From NCBI GenBank assembly GCA_009746045.1, contig RPFO01000348.1, positions 1,179,801 to 1,243,800 of the forward strand: a DNA stretch of 64,000 nucleotides, given 5' to 3'. A program made the translations under genes and the position numbers. Below, one piece after another: positions 51,699 to 62,038 of the stretch. How positions within the stretch are numbered: position 1 is the first letter of the stretch; each line of letters begins with the position of its first letter. This stretch comes from Mesostigma viride. Lineage: Eukaryota; Streptophyta; Mesostigmatophyceae; Mesostigmatales; Mesostigmataceae. The notes beneath the pieces are model-generated. The model had not been told where the DNA came from. It searched no databases and saw nothing but the letters and a program-made list of their open reading frames with translations.

Positions 51699-54280
51699 TA
51701 ATTAATTAATTAGCTCCGTGCTCCCGTGGGGAGTACACGGAGCTTACGACATCTATTAAATTAAATTAATTATAACATGCCCCGTGGGAGGTCATGTAGC
51801 ACATATCATGATGGTGGGGTGGAGGGAGCCGCGTGATGAACTATCCTAAGTCAAGCTATCTAGAAATCCTAACTACACTCATCATCAAACGCCTCCGCCG
51901 CTTGGGGGAGGTGGCTTGCCCACCAGGGTCGGGCGTGTGCGCCTTGCAACTTCTTCCACCGGTCTTTGTCCTGCATGGCAGTCCAAAGACGGGATGGAGT
52001 GGATGCGGTGCTTAAACTGGGCTGGGACCACTAGGTCCGTCAAAACATCTGAACGTAGTCTGACAGGTTTCCCTACCCTTTTTGGAAATGTCCTCCGGGC
52101 AGGCCAGGTCAGGAATGTGCCGCCCTGCTGGCCAGCCGCTGGGCCGCCAGAAAAGACGGCAATCTATTAAACAGCATTCTCTACCTACAGAATTACAGCC
52201 TCACGCTTCTAGGGCAGCTGGCTGGCGTGCCTCCCCCATCATGGAATAATGTGCTACATGATCTCCCACGGCGGCATGTTAAATAATTAATTTAATTTTT
52301 ATTTAAATTATCCGCCATGCTACTTGAAGGTGAGGAGCAGGGGAGCCGGGCAGCCTTATCCCTGCGCGCGGGAGGCGGACAGCGACATCGATCCGCAGCT
52401 CAAGATGATTAATTATTTAACTATTAGACTCGTTGCCTCCGTTGGGGAAGTCACGAGCATAACTCCGATGGAATGGCTGGGTGCAACAGTCCTATGGTTA
52501 AATCTATCTACATCAGTACCTACGACATCTACGCTAAGCATTCTAATACAACATTAAATCTAGACGCTGCACGCTGCCTAGGGGAGCTGTCTGGCGTGCC
52601 TCCCACGGGTTTTCACACGCGGGCGCTTCCCCTGCATGGGGGGGGCTGCGTTGTCTTCTATGACTGGGCACTTGGCCTTGCATCATCTTTTCCAAATCAC
52701 GGAGAGCGCAGTGAGTGCATGGGGGTAAGAAGTCGCGCTTAAACGCTACATATGGCAAGTTAATTAATTAATTAATTAAATTAGACTCGTGCTTCCCGTT
52801 GGGAGTCCGGAAGCATTAACCCCGATGGATGGATGGATGGGTGCAAACATTCCTACCCGGTCTAATCTATCTACATGGCTACATACTACATCTCTAAGCA
52901 TTCTAACTACAACAATCTATCTAGGCAGCCGCACGCTGCCCGAGGGGGAGCTATCTGGCGTGCCTCCCGCGGATTGCACACGCGGGCGCTTCCCCACTGG
53001 GGGGGCTCAATTGTCTCTATGAACCTGGGCCACGTTGGCCTTGTCCATCATCTTCTTTCCAACACGGAGAGGCCCGGGCCCCCTGTCTCTACTGAGCTGT
53101 CTTTGAAGGTGGCGGGCCTTGCGGCGTCTAAACATCACTATGGCAAGATCTCGAGTTCTCACCTGCCACTGAGCTGTGCGTGCCGGTACAGATCCACAAG
53201 CGAGGTGCGGCGTGTCGAAACCATCAATCCATGAATTGGGGTAGGGGTGCGTTGCCAATAAGCGTGAGAGGTGATGTCGAAGTCGACCCTCGCGCCCGGA
53301 GAAGGCCGTGAGGGCGCTGCGTTGGGTCGGCGATGCGAGGGGAGGCCTCGGGAGTAGAGCAACTTAACGCTTGGTTAATGTCAACACTGCCTGCGAGGCA
53401 GGGAGGCGGATATTGCAAAGCCCGGAGCTAGAGGCATGTTTGCATTGCTCACGTCGCAGCCTCAGAACTGGTGGTTTGCGTCGTGGAGCATTTGCGTCGT
53501 CATAACATTGGTAATCAACTTCGGGACAAATATATTAGCGAGTGCGGCTTAGAAAGGCGACGCTTTTTTCTAAATTGTTGATAGCTCCCAGCCGAATTTG
53601 GTGGCCAAACGTGAAAGTTATGAGCTCCGCCGTCAGCTACTCGTGGCTGGTCGGATCCCCAACATGCTTTGTTAATATGCCGAACTCATAGCGCGGGCCT
53701 TGTTTGCTTTCCCCAATGAGATAATAGTGGTAAAATTGGAAATGTAGAAGGCATCTCAATTTCACGCCAACTGCTCTTGGTACCCTCGCATTTTGACAAA
53801 ATCTACCACAGGAACTGCTATTCTCAACTCATATCAAAACACAGAAAAACAGTAAGCAAATGATCCCATGTTCAGAAACCAGGCAATGGCTAACCAACAA
53901 TGACATGTCACAGGACTAAGCTACCACTACTGAAACAAACTACACTTGATGCCAGCGTAAGACATCCTGAGAAGCAATAATACATGTATGGCAGCACAAT
54001 GCGATTTTGCACAGGCATCCATTCCATCTATAACAAAAAGGGCAGTCACTAACTTCCAAACGAATCTAGGAAGCCACCTCTTGCATTGTGCCTGACAACA
54101 TGGACAATTAAAAAGTCTACATGCAAACAATCATTTGGCGCTCTATACCGCAGGCCAAACCAGCACCCATCGCACTTGTTGACGCAACTGAATGGCTGAT
54201 GGTAGCATTGTACAGAATTGATGTCTGCTGTAACGTCCCAAATGCAAGCAGCAACTAACGAACCTTCGCATGCCTCACGC
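51699..54280. repeat. Right host flank, noisy duplicate of 30,236-32,860
   Basis: Repeats modules 1-3 and the LINE 5' fragment with the same indel density as the viral part. This host DNA being equally damaged is the main argument against viral gene decay. It stops before psaF and jumps to the left flank sequence. Confidence 0.85.
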
Positions 54281-54282
54281 GA

Positions 54283-54397
54283 TTGTGATATTCACGGCTG
54301 ATTCGGTGCTCAAACGTGAAAGTTATGAGCTCCGCCGTCAGCCATGGCTACCTCGTGGCTCGTGGCGGATACCCATCCTCATGGAATTAATTAATTA
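54283..54397. repeat. Left host flank, clean duplicate of 10,968-11,090
   Basis: Retroelement 5' repeat, GGCGGATACCCATCC and (TTAA)n, with a few single-base gaps relative to the first occurrence. Confidence 0.85.
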
Positions 54398-55257
54398 AGT
54401 AGCTTCCATCATCATTCCGTCATCATTCCGTCATCGCGACTAGGAGAAGTGCACCACCCTTATGCTGGCATCTGCCACCCTATAGTGACGCTATAGTGAC
54501 CGCGGCCTAGGATGGGTCTCACCCTAACCCTAAACCCTAAAACCCTAAACACTTGCAAAAAACAGAAGTGCCCGCCTGCACCACTGCTCACCAGGCTGTG
54601 ACATTTAGGCTGGCATCTGTCACCACCCGGCAGTTGTGAGGGTTGGGGTGTGACAAGGATGGCGAAAAATTGCACGTACTTACTCTTATATAAAGAACGC
54701 CCAATTTTTCGCCACCCTGCCACCCCTTGGCGGGGTCATAGGAGGTGTTTGTCAAGGTGTGAGAGTGATGGCGAAAAATTGCACGTACTTACTCTTATAT
54801 AAAGAACGCCCAATTTTTCGCCACCCTGCCACCCCTTGGCGCGGGGTATAGGGGTGTTTGTCAAGGTGTGAGAAGGATGGCGAAAAATTGCACGTACTTA
54901 CTCTTATATAAAGAACGCCCAATTTTTCGCCACCCTGCCACCCCTTGGCGCGGGTCATAGGAGGTGTTTGTCAAGGTGTGAGAGTGATGGCGAAAAATTG
55001 CACGTACTTACTCTTAAGAAAAGAACGCCCAATTTTTCGCCACCTTCCCCCTGGCGCGGGTATAGGAGTGTTTGTCAAGGTTGTGAGATGTGGCGAAAAA
55101 TTGCACGTACTTACTCTTAAGAAAAGACGCCCAATTTTTCGCCACCTTCCCCACTGGCCGCTGAGGTGGCGTGAGTGGCGAAAAATTGCACGTACGAAAA
55201 GACCGCCTTTTCGCGGTCGCAGGGTGGGGAGCCGGCGAGGGCCGCGCGGCGGGTGTG
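54398..55257. repeat. Left terminal inverted repeat, copy 3
   Basis: Six palindromic units at about 54,660, 54,769, 54,878, 54,987, 55,091 and 55,178. The inner ones are eroded by deletions; the sixth lacks most of its core. It is shorter than in copy 1 by about 50 bp. Confidence 0.93.
54521..54550. repeat. Telomere-like CCCTAAA repeats in TIR, copy 3
   Basis: Four units, one shortened to CCCTAA. Same place as in copy 1. Confidence 0.85.
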
Positions 55258-55342
55258 ACTCGAACCGGATGGGCCTCCGATTTGCATGGGAAGCAGTTGT
55301 CGCTGGCAACGATAACTACATGCATGGCAGAAACGCGTTCCA

Positions 55343-55583
55343 TTAAAAATATTTATTACTTATCCGCCCCCTGCAGGAAAGGAGCGATTTCATCCATCGA
55401 CAGGCCAGACAACGACGTGATCGAATAATCCTTCTCATCGCCCCACCACGAGGGTTTATACCTATCAAGAAACGCGTGCATGTCCGCCTTCGAAATTTCC
55501 AAGTAACCACCGCCACGGCTATTGCCCTTCGCCCCTTGGCAGAAATTCCCAGAGTCGGGCTTAACAATCTGTTTATGAGCCCG
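55343..55583 (-). CDS. Coding-like frame after primase-helicase, copy 3
   Basis: Same as 12,083-12,322, with one extra C near 55,370 that changes the last residues. The displacement from the helicase frame is identical in both copies. Confidence 0.4.
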
Positions 55584-58500
55584 CTACATTGTGCAAAAGA
55601 AAGACTACAGCCTCGCCTGCTCGCCGTTGGTATCCAAATGTTGAGCGCATGAACCAGGCCTTGTCGGCAATTTCGCTATCAATTTTATTCCCTAGTGCAA
55701 TCGTCTCGTCGCGCGTCAACTTCATTGTGAGATTGGACGGATCAGCCGTCGTGATGAAGTCGATGATAGGCGTCCCTTCTAGTAGCTTGAGCGTAATGGC
55801 CAGAGACTGTGCTAGTCCAAAACGAGAATACGCCTTCAAATCAAACAAGGACTCTGACTTCTGCAGAATCAACAGATTGTCTCTGAAATGCTCCTTGGTT
55901 CCTAGTCCCGTCAACTTCGAATATTGCCGAATGCCAGCGTACGCCTTCCTCCCCATCTCCTTGTCCAGAATTTGAGGGAGCTCGTCGTCGATGAGATCAT
56001 ACGGAATCATGTACAACCGGTGAACCAGTTCGTACACCGCCTTCAGACGCATTTCGTACGGTGAAAGTGGAACCGTGCCGCCGATTCTCCCCTCTAGATC
56101 CTTGTACTCCTCCTCGCTCAGAAGCACCACCTCCCTGTCCTTGTCTGGATCTTCTAGTACCGGAAGCGGAGGGGCGTCGATGTCCCCCAACTCCTCCACT
56201 GCCGACACCTCCACGCCGTAGTCCTCCGTCAGTATCTTGAGAGATTTCCCTTGTAGTGGGACCTCGACACCGCGAGATCTTGCTGGTTCCGGCAGAAGAG
56301 ACGGAACTTGGGGCAATTTCTGTCATAGATACGCGACTTGTCCGCGCTCCAGTCGCAGACTACGTCGGCGTTGTCGAACAGCAGCTGGATGAGCGCAGTG
56401 TCCCCCGCGATCATGTTCTCGACGATCGTGCCGTAGTCCGTTGGGGCGTCAAGAAGCGAAGTCGTGTCTCGGAAGATGACCATCTCTCCCTTGACTAGTG
56501 GCGACCCTGAAAATTTGCTGGAGGGTTGTCGTGTAGCTCGCGTAGTTATCCCCGTTGATGAAGATCCCACCATGCTGTCGAACGTGTGCTCGTGTAGGAC
56601 TCCAACCGTGATCGTGGGCTGAAATCAAAAGTCAAGTCAGCCCACGCAGCATTCGCGCCAACCTCCAGATCCTCTTGCTCGTCAGACTAGTGTAAGAGGT
56701 TCTTTTTCGCTCCGTGATTTTTAATACCTCATACGCCATGGCGGCCTCTTTTTTGCCAGACATTGGGCAGAAATCCTCTCCCGCCTCTATCCTCCTCTGA
56801 CACTCAGTACAAACGTCCACGCAGACCTTTCGCCAGTTCTTTTCTGATGTCACGTCCACCCATCGCAGAGTCCTGTTGGTAGGGCGCCTGAAGGTGTTGC
56901 AATCCACCTCCATAGTATCCGCCGCGCGATAGGCCGCTATGAACTCGTATACCTTTCGAGTAACGGTAGCGTCTAGCAATCACGACCTTGGACGTCTCAA
57001 TGAGCCTGATGAACTTCCTCAACACCTCGCGCTTGTTATCCACGTGCGCTGCGAAATCGCGGTGAGGGTGTTATATATTTCGTCTAGGATGAGGAGATCG
57101 AACGGTTGGTCTGTGACGCGCAAGATGCTGTTAAGAACGACCAGCACCCTGTCATCAGACATCATCCCTTCGGACCGCTGAGGTAGTGACGGAAATTCGG
57201 GTCACTGGACAAGAGATGGAACGCGTTGTCCTCCCACAATCGTCCTCCCACCCTCGCCCAGAGACTTGTAGTTGCGATCCTCCTCCTTGGACAGGCTGAT
57301 GTTGGCACGATGCAGCACACGCGAATACCTGGATCCCTCCTCACCGCCTCGTTGACGAGTTCACGAATCCTCTCAGATTTACCTGTCCCGCAGTTGGACT
57401 GGACGAGGAAGGTGCTCTTGCGGTCCCCCAAATAGCGCATCCCAGCTGAATGGCTTGATTTTTCGGACGAATACGTGTGAGTGAACGGCACTTGGTCAGA
57501 TCCCGGTTGCTGCATCACGGGAGGTGCGATCTCGATCTTGCGAGCGTCTGGCGATTTCCTGTAGCAGTCATAAAAAACTTGTCCTGACGGGTATTGGAGC
57601 GTGAATGGGCCGTTCTTCTCGTGCACCTTGTTGCATATGAGGCAGATGTGATCGTCGCATTGCTGGTACTTCACCCTCACGAGCTTGACGTCTGGAGACA
57701 ACTCAATGTAGCCGCACTCGAGATAGTCACACTCCGGAGCCACCTTCTCCATCGCCGCGAGAGATGCAGAAACGTCAATGTCCTTGCCCGCCGCCTTCAC
57801 CGTGCACTCGCGACGTCCGCGAACCCCTCTCCTCTTCAACGATGCCGCCCAGTCCGGGGGCGCACTCACCAATACCCCGCCCGAGACGTCGTCCGGCGAG
57901 TAGATGTTGATGAGATGGTCGAGGAAGTCACTAGACGAGCCTTCACATGTGCGCAGAATTCCCAGAGGGTCAGTGTCCCCGAATTTGTGCATCCCGACGC
58001 ATCGGAAAAGACTGTCTCTCCTGTAGACTGCTTCGTCTATCACCGTGTCCATTTCACCGAAATAGTCAGCTGGGTGGCGGCAGATCTCGTCGAATTGCTC
58101 TTGACCGTTCACTTTGAACTTCAGCAGCTCGTGCGCGTCCTCGTGAACGGGAGATGACAGGTCGAAAGACGCGCTTGATGAAATCGGTGAGGCCGCTGTA
58201 CCAAAACACTCTCGCGTCCAGGTCGGCAAGAACGAGACCGCGCACGACGATGTGGAAAGACGACTTGAACAAATCCTTCTTCATGCGAGACGCCGTGCTG
58301 ACCTCGTAGCGAAAGTCCTTGGTTGCGATGTTCAGGACGACGCGGCAGTACTCGTCGTGAACACGGCGAAAGTGTCCCGGGTAATCGATGTTCGCCAGAC
58401 GCTCGTCATCTGGGTCGACCTTGTCGTCAATGTCGACGTACGCCCACGACGGGTCGTCGGGTTGTATGACTTCGTCGAGCGTGCGGCGAACGGGATGAGC

Positions 58501-58670
58501 AGCACACTCCGCATAGATCCGCGAAAAGTCTGCGAGGTTGCCATAATGCGCGTACTCGTTGGCGTCCTTCGTGTTGATGCCACGCGCGCAAATGAAGCGA
58601 TGGCCGAGAGACACCCCGCCTCTTTTGTGGGAGCCTTCTTGTAGCGCCATTGCGTGACGACCTTGTTCAT
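55573..58670 (-). CDS. Primase-UL9-like helicase, copy 3 (frame-broken)
   Basis: The C-terminal 247 codons (55,573-56,316) read through the copy-1 break at 12,475, ending in EAVVFLLHNVAGS. The frame 57,162-58,229 joins the zinc-binding region to Walker A (QSNCGTGKSERI) without interruption, whereas copy 1 is broken there by two extra bases. It has its own breaks near 58,170 (a lost CG), 56,970, 56,700 and 56,240. Taken together, the two copies show every domain in frame at least once except around motif III. Confidence 0.8.
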
Positions 58671-58965
58671 GTCTCATGGGTGGCCTCGGGTGGTGGATGG
58701 AGTAGAGCCAGCCACGGAATGTCAACGTCCTTTATACTCCCACGGTGCTTTCTAGAAGGTTCGACTGTGACGACACGACTCGGTTCAGACGACATGATAG
58801 TATATTACTTGTTTAGAAAAAAAAAATTCAGATTATAAAATGCCAAACCCTCGAACCTCGACCCTCGAGAAAAATGTTCCCATGGAACTTTTATATTCCC
58901 TGTATAATGCATGCAGTTTAGAATACCCTTTTCGACATTCATGAAAATTTCCCACGGGAAACTAT

Positions 58966-60227
58966 CTACTTTTTCCTCGGCCTCAGCCGACGTCCGCCAG
59001 TCTCGCCACCCTGCCTCTCGTAAACGGCTCCTGTCAGTACGTCATGGCCCATCATGTCGCCAGCCCATTTACGTTTCTTAAATGAAGCGCCCTTCAGGAA
59101 ACGAGTGATGTATGCTTGTCGCGTGGCGTCGATGCCTCCGTAAATCCGGTTGTAACGGGCGCTGTAGAGCTCGTGTTTGATCGGAATGCCAGGCTCTGAT
59201 TCGAAAAGGAATTTCTGTCCAGCCTTAGCACGGGCATCTAACGCTTTGATGAGCTTTCCGTACTTCTTCGGGATGACGACGTCATAAACTGGCATGCTGT
59301 GCTGCGTTTTGAAATTCTGGATGTAGAATCTCCTCTCGCTCGGGATGTAGCCGTTCTCGTGCGGTCCTAGCTCAGCGACCGAGTCGACGATGCGCATCTG
59401 GTCGTGATTGTAACGCGTCGGTGGTAGATCTTCACCCGAGAGATAGATCAAGCCCATGAGCGCGGCGTCGGACGTGGGATCGGCTTCGTACTCTGCTTTG
59501 GCGATCTTCTGGAGCTGTTCGTACGTGTACCTCAGCGGCTTGTTCTCGGCACGGTCAAACCGTCTGTCCAGGTCACCAACCTTCAGCTCCCTGACGCGAG
59601 CAGTGTACGCGTCCGTAACGTGACTTGGGAGCCTCTTCTCGGGCGGCATCATTCGGTTCACGCCGTTGATGACCCCGAGGAGCTGCTTCTCATTCTCCCT
59701 CCAGGCGTCGTCCTTCGAGTGCTGGGTCTTGCGCTTGGGTTCTGATGTCTCGTGCACCACGCGAAGAACACGAGCTGTGTCGGCAAGGCAATCAACGGAC
59801 TCGTACTGCGAGCACCCCAGTTTGTCGAGCAGGACCCGCATCCTGCCAATGTATCCCAAAGCGGTCTTGCGAGTCGCCCCGCGCTCCTTCGATGGCCTGC
59901 CACGCTCGTGCTGCTCTGGTCGCGCTTCCGCTGCGGCGACGGCCTCGTCGAAGGTCCAGTACCGCCCTCCTCCAGCTCGCGCAGGGATTCCTCGTGGTGC
60001 GGTGGCTCCGGCGAGGGTGGAGAGGTCGCCTGCAAGCCGATTTTTTCCGCACACTCGGGGTTATTTGCGATCCATCGATCACTGGGATTCCAGACGCCCT
60101 TCTTGACCTTGCTTTTCGCCGAGATGCAGTTCGTCTGGTCGCGGGCGATTGCTCGCCTCTTCGCCTGGGCCCGTCGCCATTGCTCGCGACGCTCCTCTAC
60201 GGTCACCGTCATCTGATGACTGAACAT
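58966..60227 (-). CDS. Tyrosine recombinase, copy 3 (one base missing)
   Basis: As 15,735-16,997, but one C is absent near 59,986, which splits the N-terminal arm from the intact catalytic domain (58,966-60,054). Catalytic residues are unchanged. Confidence 0.82.
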
Positions 60228-60570
60228 GAGACAATTTTTTGGCTCGAGGCTTTTTATACCCTACGGGGTGGATCCTTGGGCGCCCTCGAGGCCGTTTCGG
60301 TTCGTGTCGTTTTTTTTTGGAGGGTGAGCGCCCACGTGGACGCCTGCGATCGCCCACCAAGGCGAGGATGGCCAATCGGATTTCGGGGCTCATGTCGTGA
60401 CAGGTGGACGGAATCGTGTCGTGGTGGCCTGCTTCTTGAAGGATCCTGACGACACGTTCTAGAGTTTTCTGCCCCAGTCGAGAACCCGAACAATATCGGA
60501 GGAGTGCTTGGGTGTCCAACACGTACTCCTTCTCGGCGCCTGCGTATCGTTTGATGGACGGAATATCCAT
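60079..60570 (-). CDS. AT-hook protein, copy 3 (163 aa)
   Basis: Same as copy 1 with a 3-bp in-frame deletion in a T-run near 60,310. The AT-hook is retained, and the long overlap with the recombinase is retained. Confidence 0.6.
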   Translation of the reverse strand: MDIPSIKRYAGAEKEYVLDTQALLRYCSGSRLGQKTLERVVRILQEAGHHDTIPSTCHDMSPEIRLAILALVGDRRRPRGRSPSKKKRHEPKRPRGRPRIHPVGYKKPRAKKLSHVQSSDDGDRRGASRAMATGPGEEASNRPRPDELHLGEKQGQEGRLESQ

Positions 60571-60592
60571 AGTATATCATGTTCAGAGAAAA

Positions 60593-61476
60593 TTATTTTA
60601 TCGAGAGAAATGTATTGAAGTTTCGACGAAACATTTTTTTCGGGTCGCGCTGGTCGAAGTCGACAGCGAAGAAGTCGTGAGGATCGTCCTTGACGGCGTG
60701 GTCCCATAGCGCGAGAAACTCGTCCGGCGCCACAGCCCCCGCGCTCTCTTCCGCGATCTGTCGCGCGGCTCGATGGTCCTTCGTTCTGAACAGCGCAAGA
60801 AACGATATATTCGCTCGCACTGCTCGTGGTACGCCACCGCTTGTGTACGCCTGTGTCAGGAAAATCATGCTCGTGAGGAAGTGTCTGTGTTTGAACGCGA
60901 AAGCCGCAACAGCGTTTTTGCTAGAGCTCTGATAGAGGGCACTGCCTTGCATGTCGTCTATCAGAATGAGCGACGAAGGAGGACCGTGCTCGAACCTTGT
61001 CGCAGGTTTATCCCAGTTCATTGCATCAAGGCGTAGGTACATGGAGAGGTCCATGAGTTCTGCGTTTTTTTTCCCATCCACGTATTCGCGTTTGAACGTT
61101 TCCCAGACCTTGAGATCGTCCTTGTACCTCTCGTATTCGTGGAGGTCAGACTTTATATGATCTATCATCCCATCGAATGCCAGGTTAGAGTAGACTTCCA
61201 TCGTCATAGCTGGTTCCGGGAGCTCCTTGTATTTTGGCTCCGTGTGGGCACTCCCTGAAATGAGGTACAGCTTGTCGAATGAGTTTTAGCAAAGTAAGCC
61301 TTCGCCATGTTGACTGCCGATGTAGTTTTCCCAGACCGTCGAGCTCCGCAGAAGTTTGCGATGAAATGAAGACTCGGCATATTCGGTGGAGCAGGACGCT
61401 GTGGGGCGTATCGTTGCTTGATGTCTTTGTTCTCAAGTGAATGAATTCGTCGCTCTTCGATGATAGCCATTATCAT
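60593..61476 (-). CDS. Packaging ATPase, copy 3 (one frame break)
   Basis: The C-terminal 204 codons (60,593-61,207, with Walker B) are continuous here. Walker A lies in the upstream frame (61,204-61,476). The single break is the four-T run at 61,284-61,287, the same as in copy 1. Confidence 0.85.
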
Positions 61477-61488
61477 TCTGAAGACATT

Positions 61489-62014
61489 TTAATCGTCCAG
61501 ACTAGCAAGGAGAGACGCGCGGATGGCGGCCATGCGCATCTCGTATGGCGTCATCGCGACAGGTGGCGGTGGTGGAGGTGGGAGCTGTCGGGTCTTGATC
61601 GGGGGTGGCGGAGAGTCCGGCTCTGTCTCCTTGGGCTTTCGACCCCGTCTTGGTTTTGGCGTGTCGGCGGGGTTGAGGCGACGAATCTTCAGCGAGAAGG
61701 CGTTCAATCCGCGATTTGTTGCGGGCTTCTTGCAGCTCGAGTTCGACTAGCCTTTGCCGCTGAATCTCCAATTCCTTTGCAAGGACCTTTCGTTTCGTTA
61801 TCTCTGCCTCCTTTTCCTCGTTTCGTCTCTTCTCCCTCTCGGCTTTTGCGCGTTGCTGGTAAACCCTCATTTTGTCGCGAAGGGCTTTTTTCTGTTCATC
61901 ATTCAGCGGTTGTCCCTTTCGAATTGTCTTGACCAGGTCAACCTGCTCTTCCCGCGTCTCGGCGAAGGTTTCGTCTTGGTAGCTCGTTGGGGTCTCTGAA
62001 GCCTCAGAGGCCAT
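61489..62014 (-). CDS. Coiled-coil/proline-rich protein, copy 3 (frame-broken)
   Basis: Same as 18,261-18,788 with two single-base losses near 61,672-61,683. The N-terminal coiled coil (from 62,014) and the C-terminal polyproline end at 61,489 fall in different frames. Confidence 0.6.
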
Positions 62015-62038
62015 GTTTATATTCTAGGTAGATAATAA

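Larger units (their letters stand above)
35326..54280. other. Indel-rich second copy of 13.5-32.9 kb (probable uncorrected long-read gap fill)
   Basis: Collinear with 13,536 to about 32,860 of the same window: most of the virus, its right TIR and 2.6 kb of right host flank. Single-base insertions and deletions occur every 10-20 bases, in genes, spacers, TIR and host flank alike, with no codon-position bias and with stops in every long frame. Decay by mutation would favour substitutions and would not stop sharply at both ends. Both junctions are abrupt: at 35,326 host sequence jumps into the primase-helicase gene, and at 54,280 right flank jumps to left flank. The element frames inside are listed below as broken copies. 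Confidence 0.85.

Noticed and set aside
35326-54280. Real degenerate, pseudogenised virus copy
   Set aside because: Host flank and TIR carry the same indel density, some sites keep the intact reading frame better than the clean copies, and the segment ends are abrupt. An unpolished read explains this better, though read mapping is needed to be certain.
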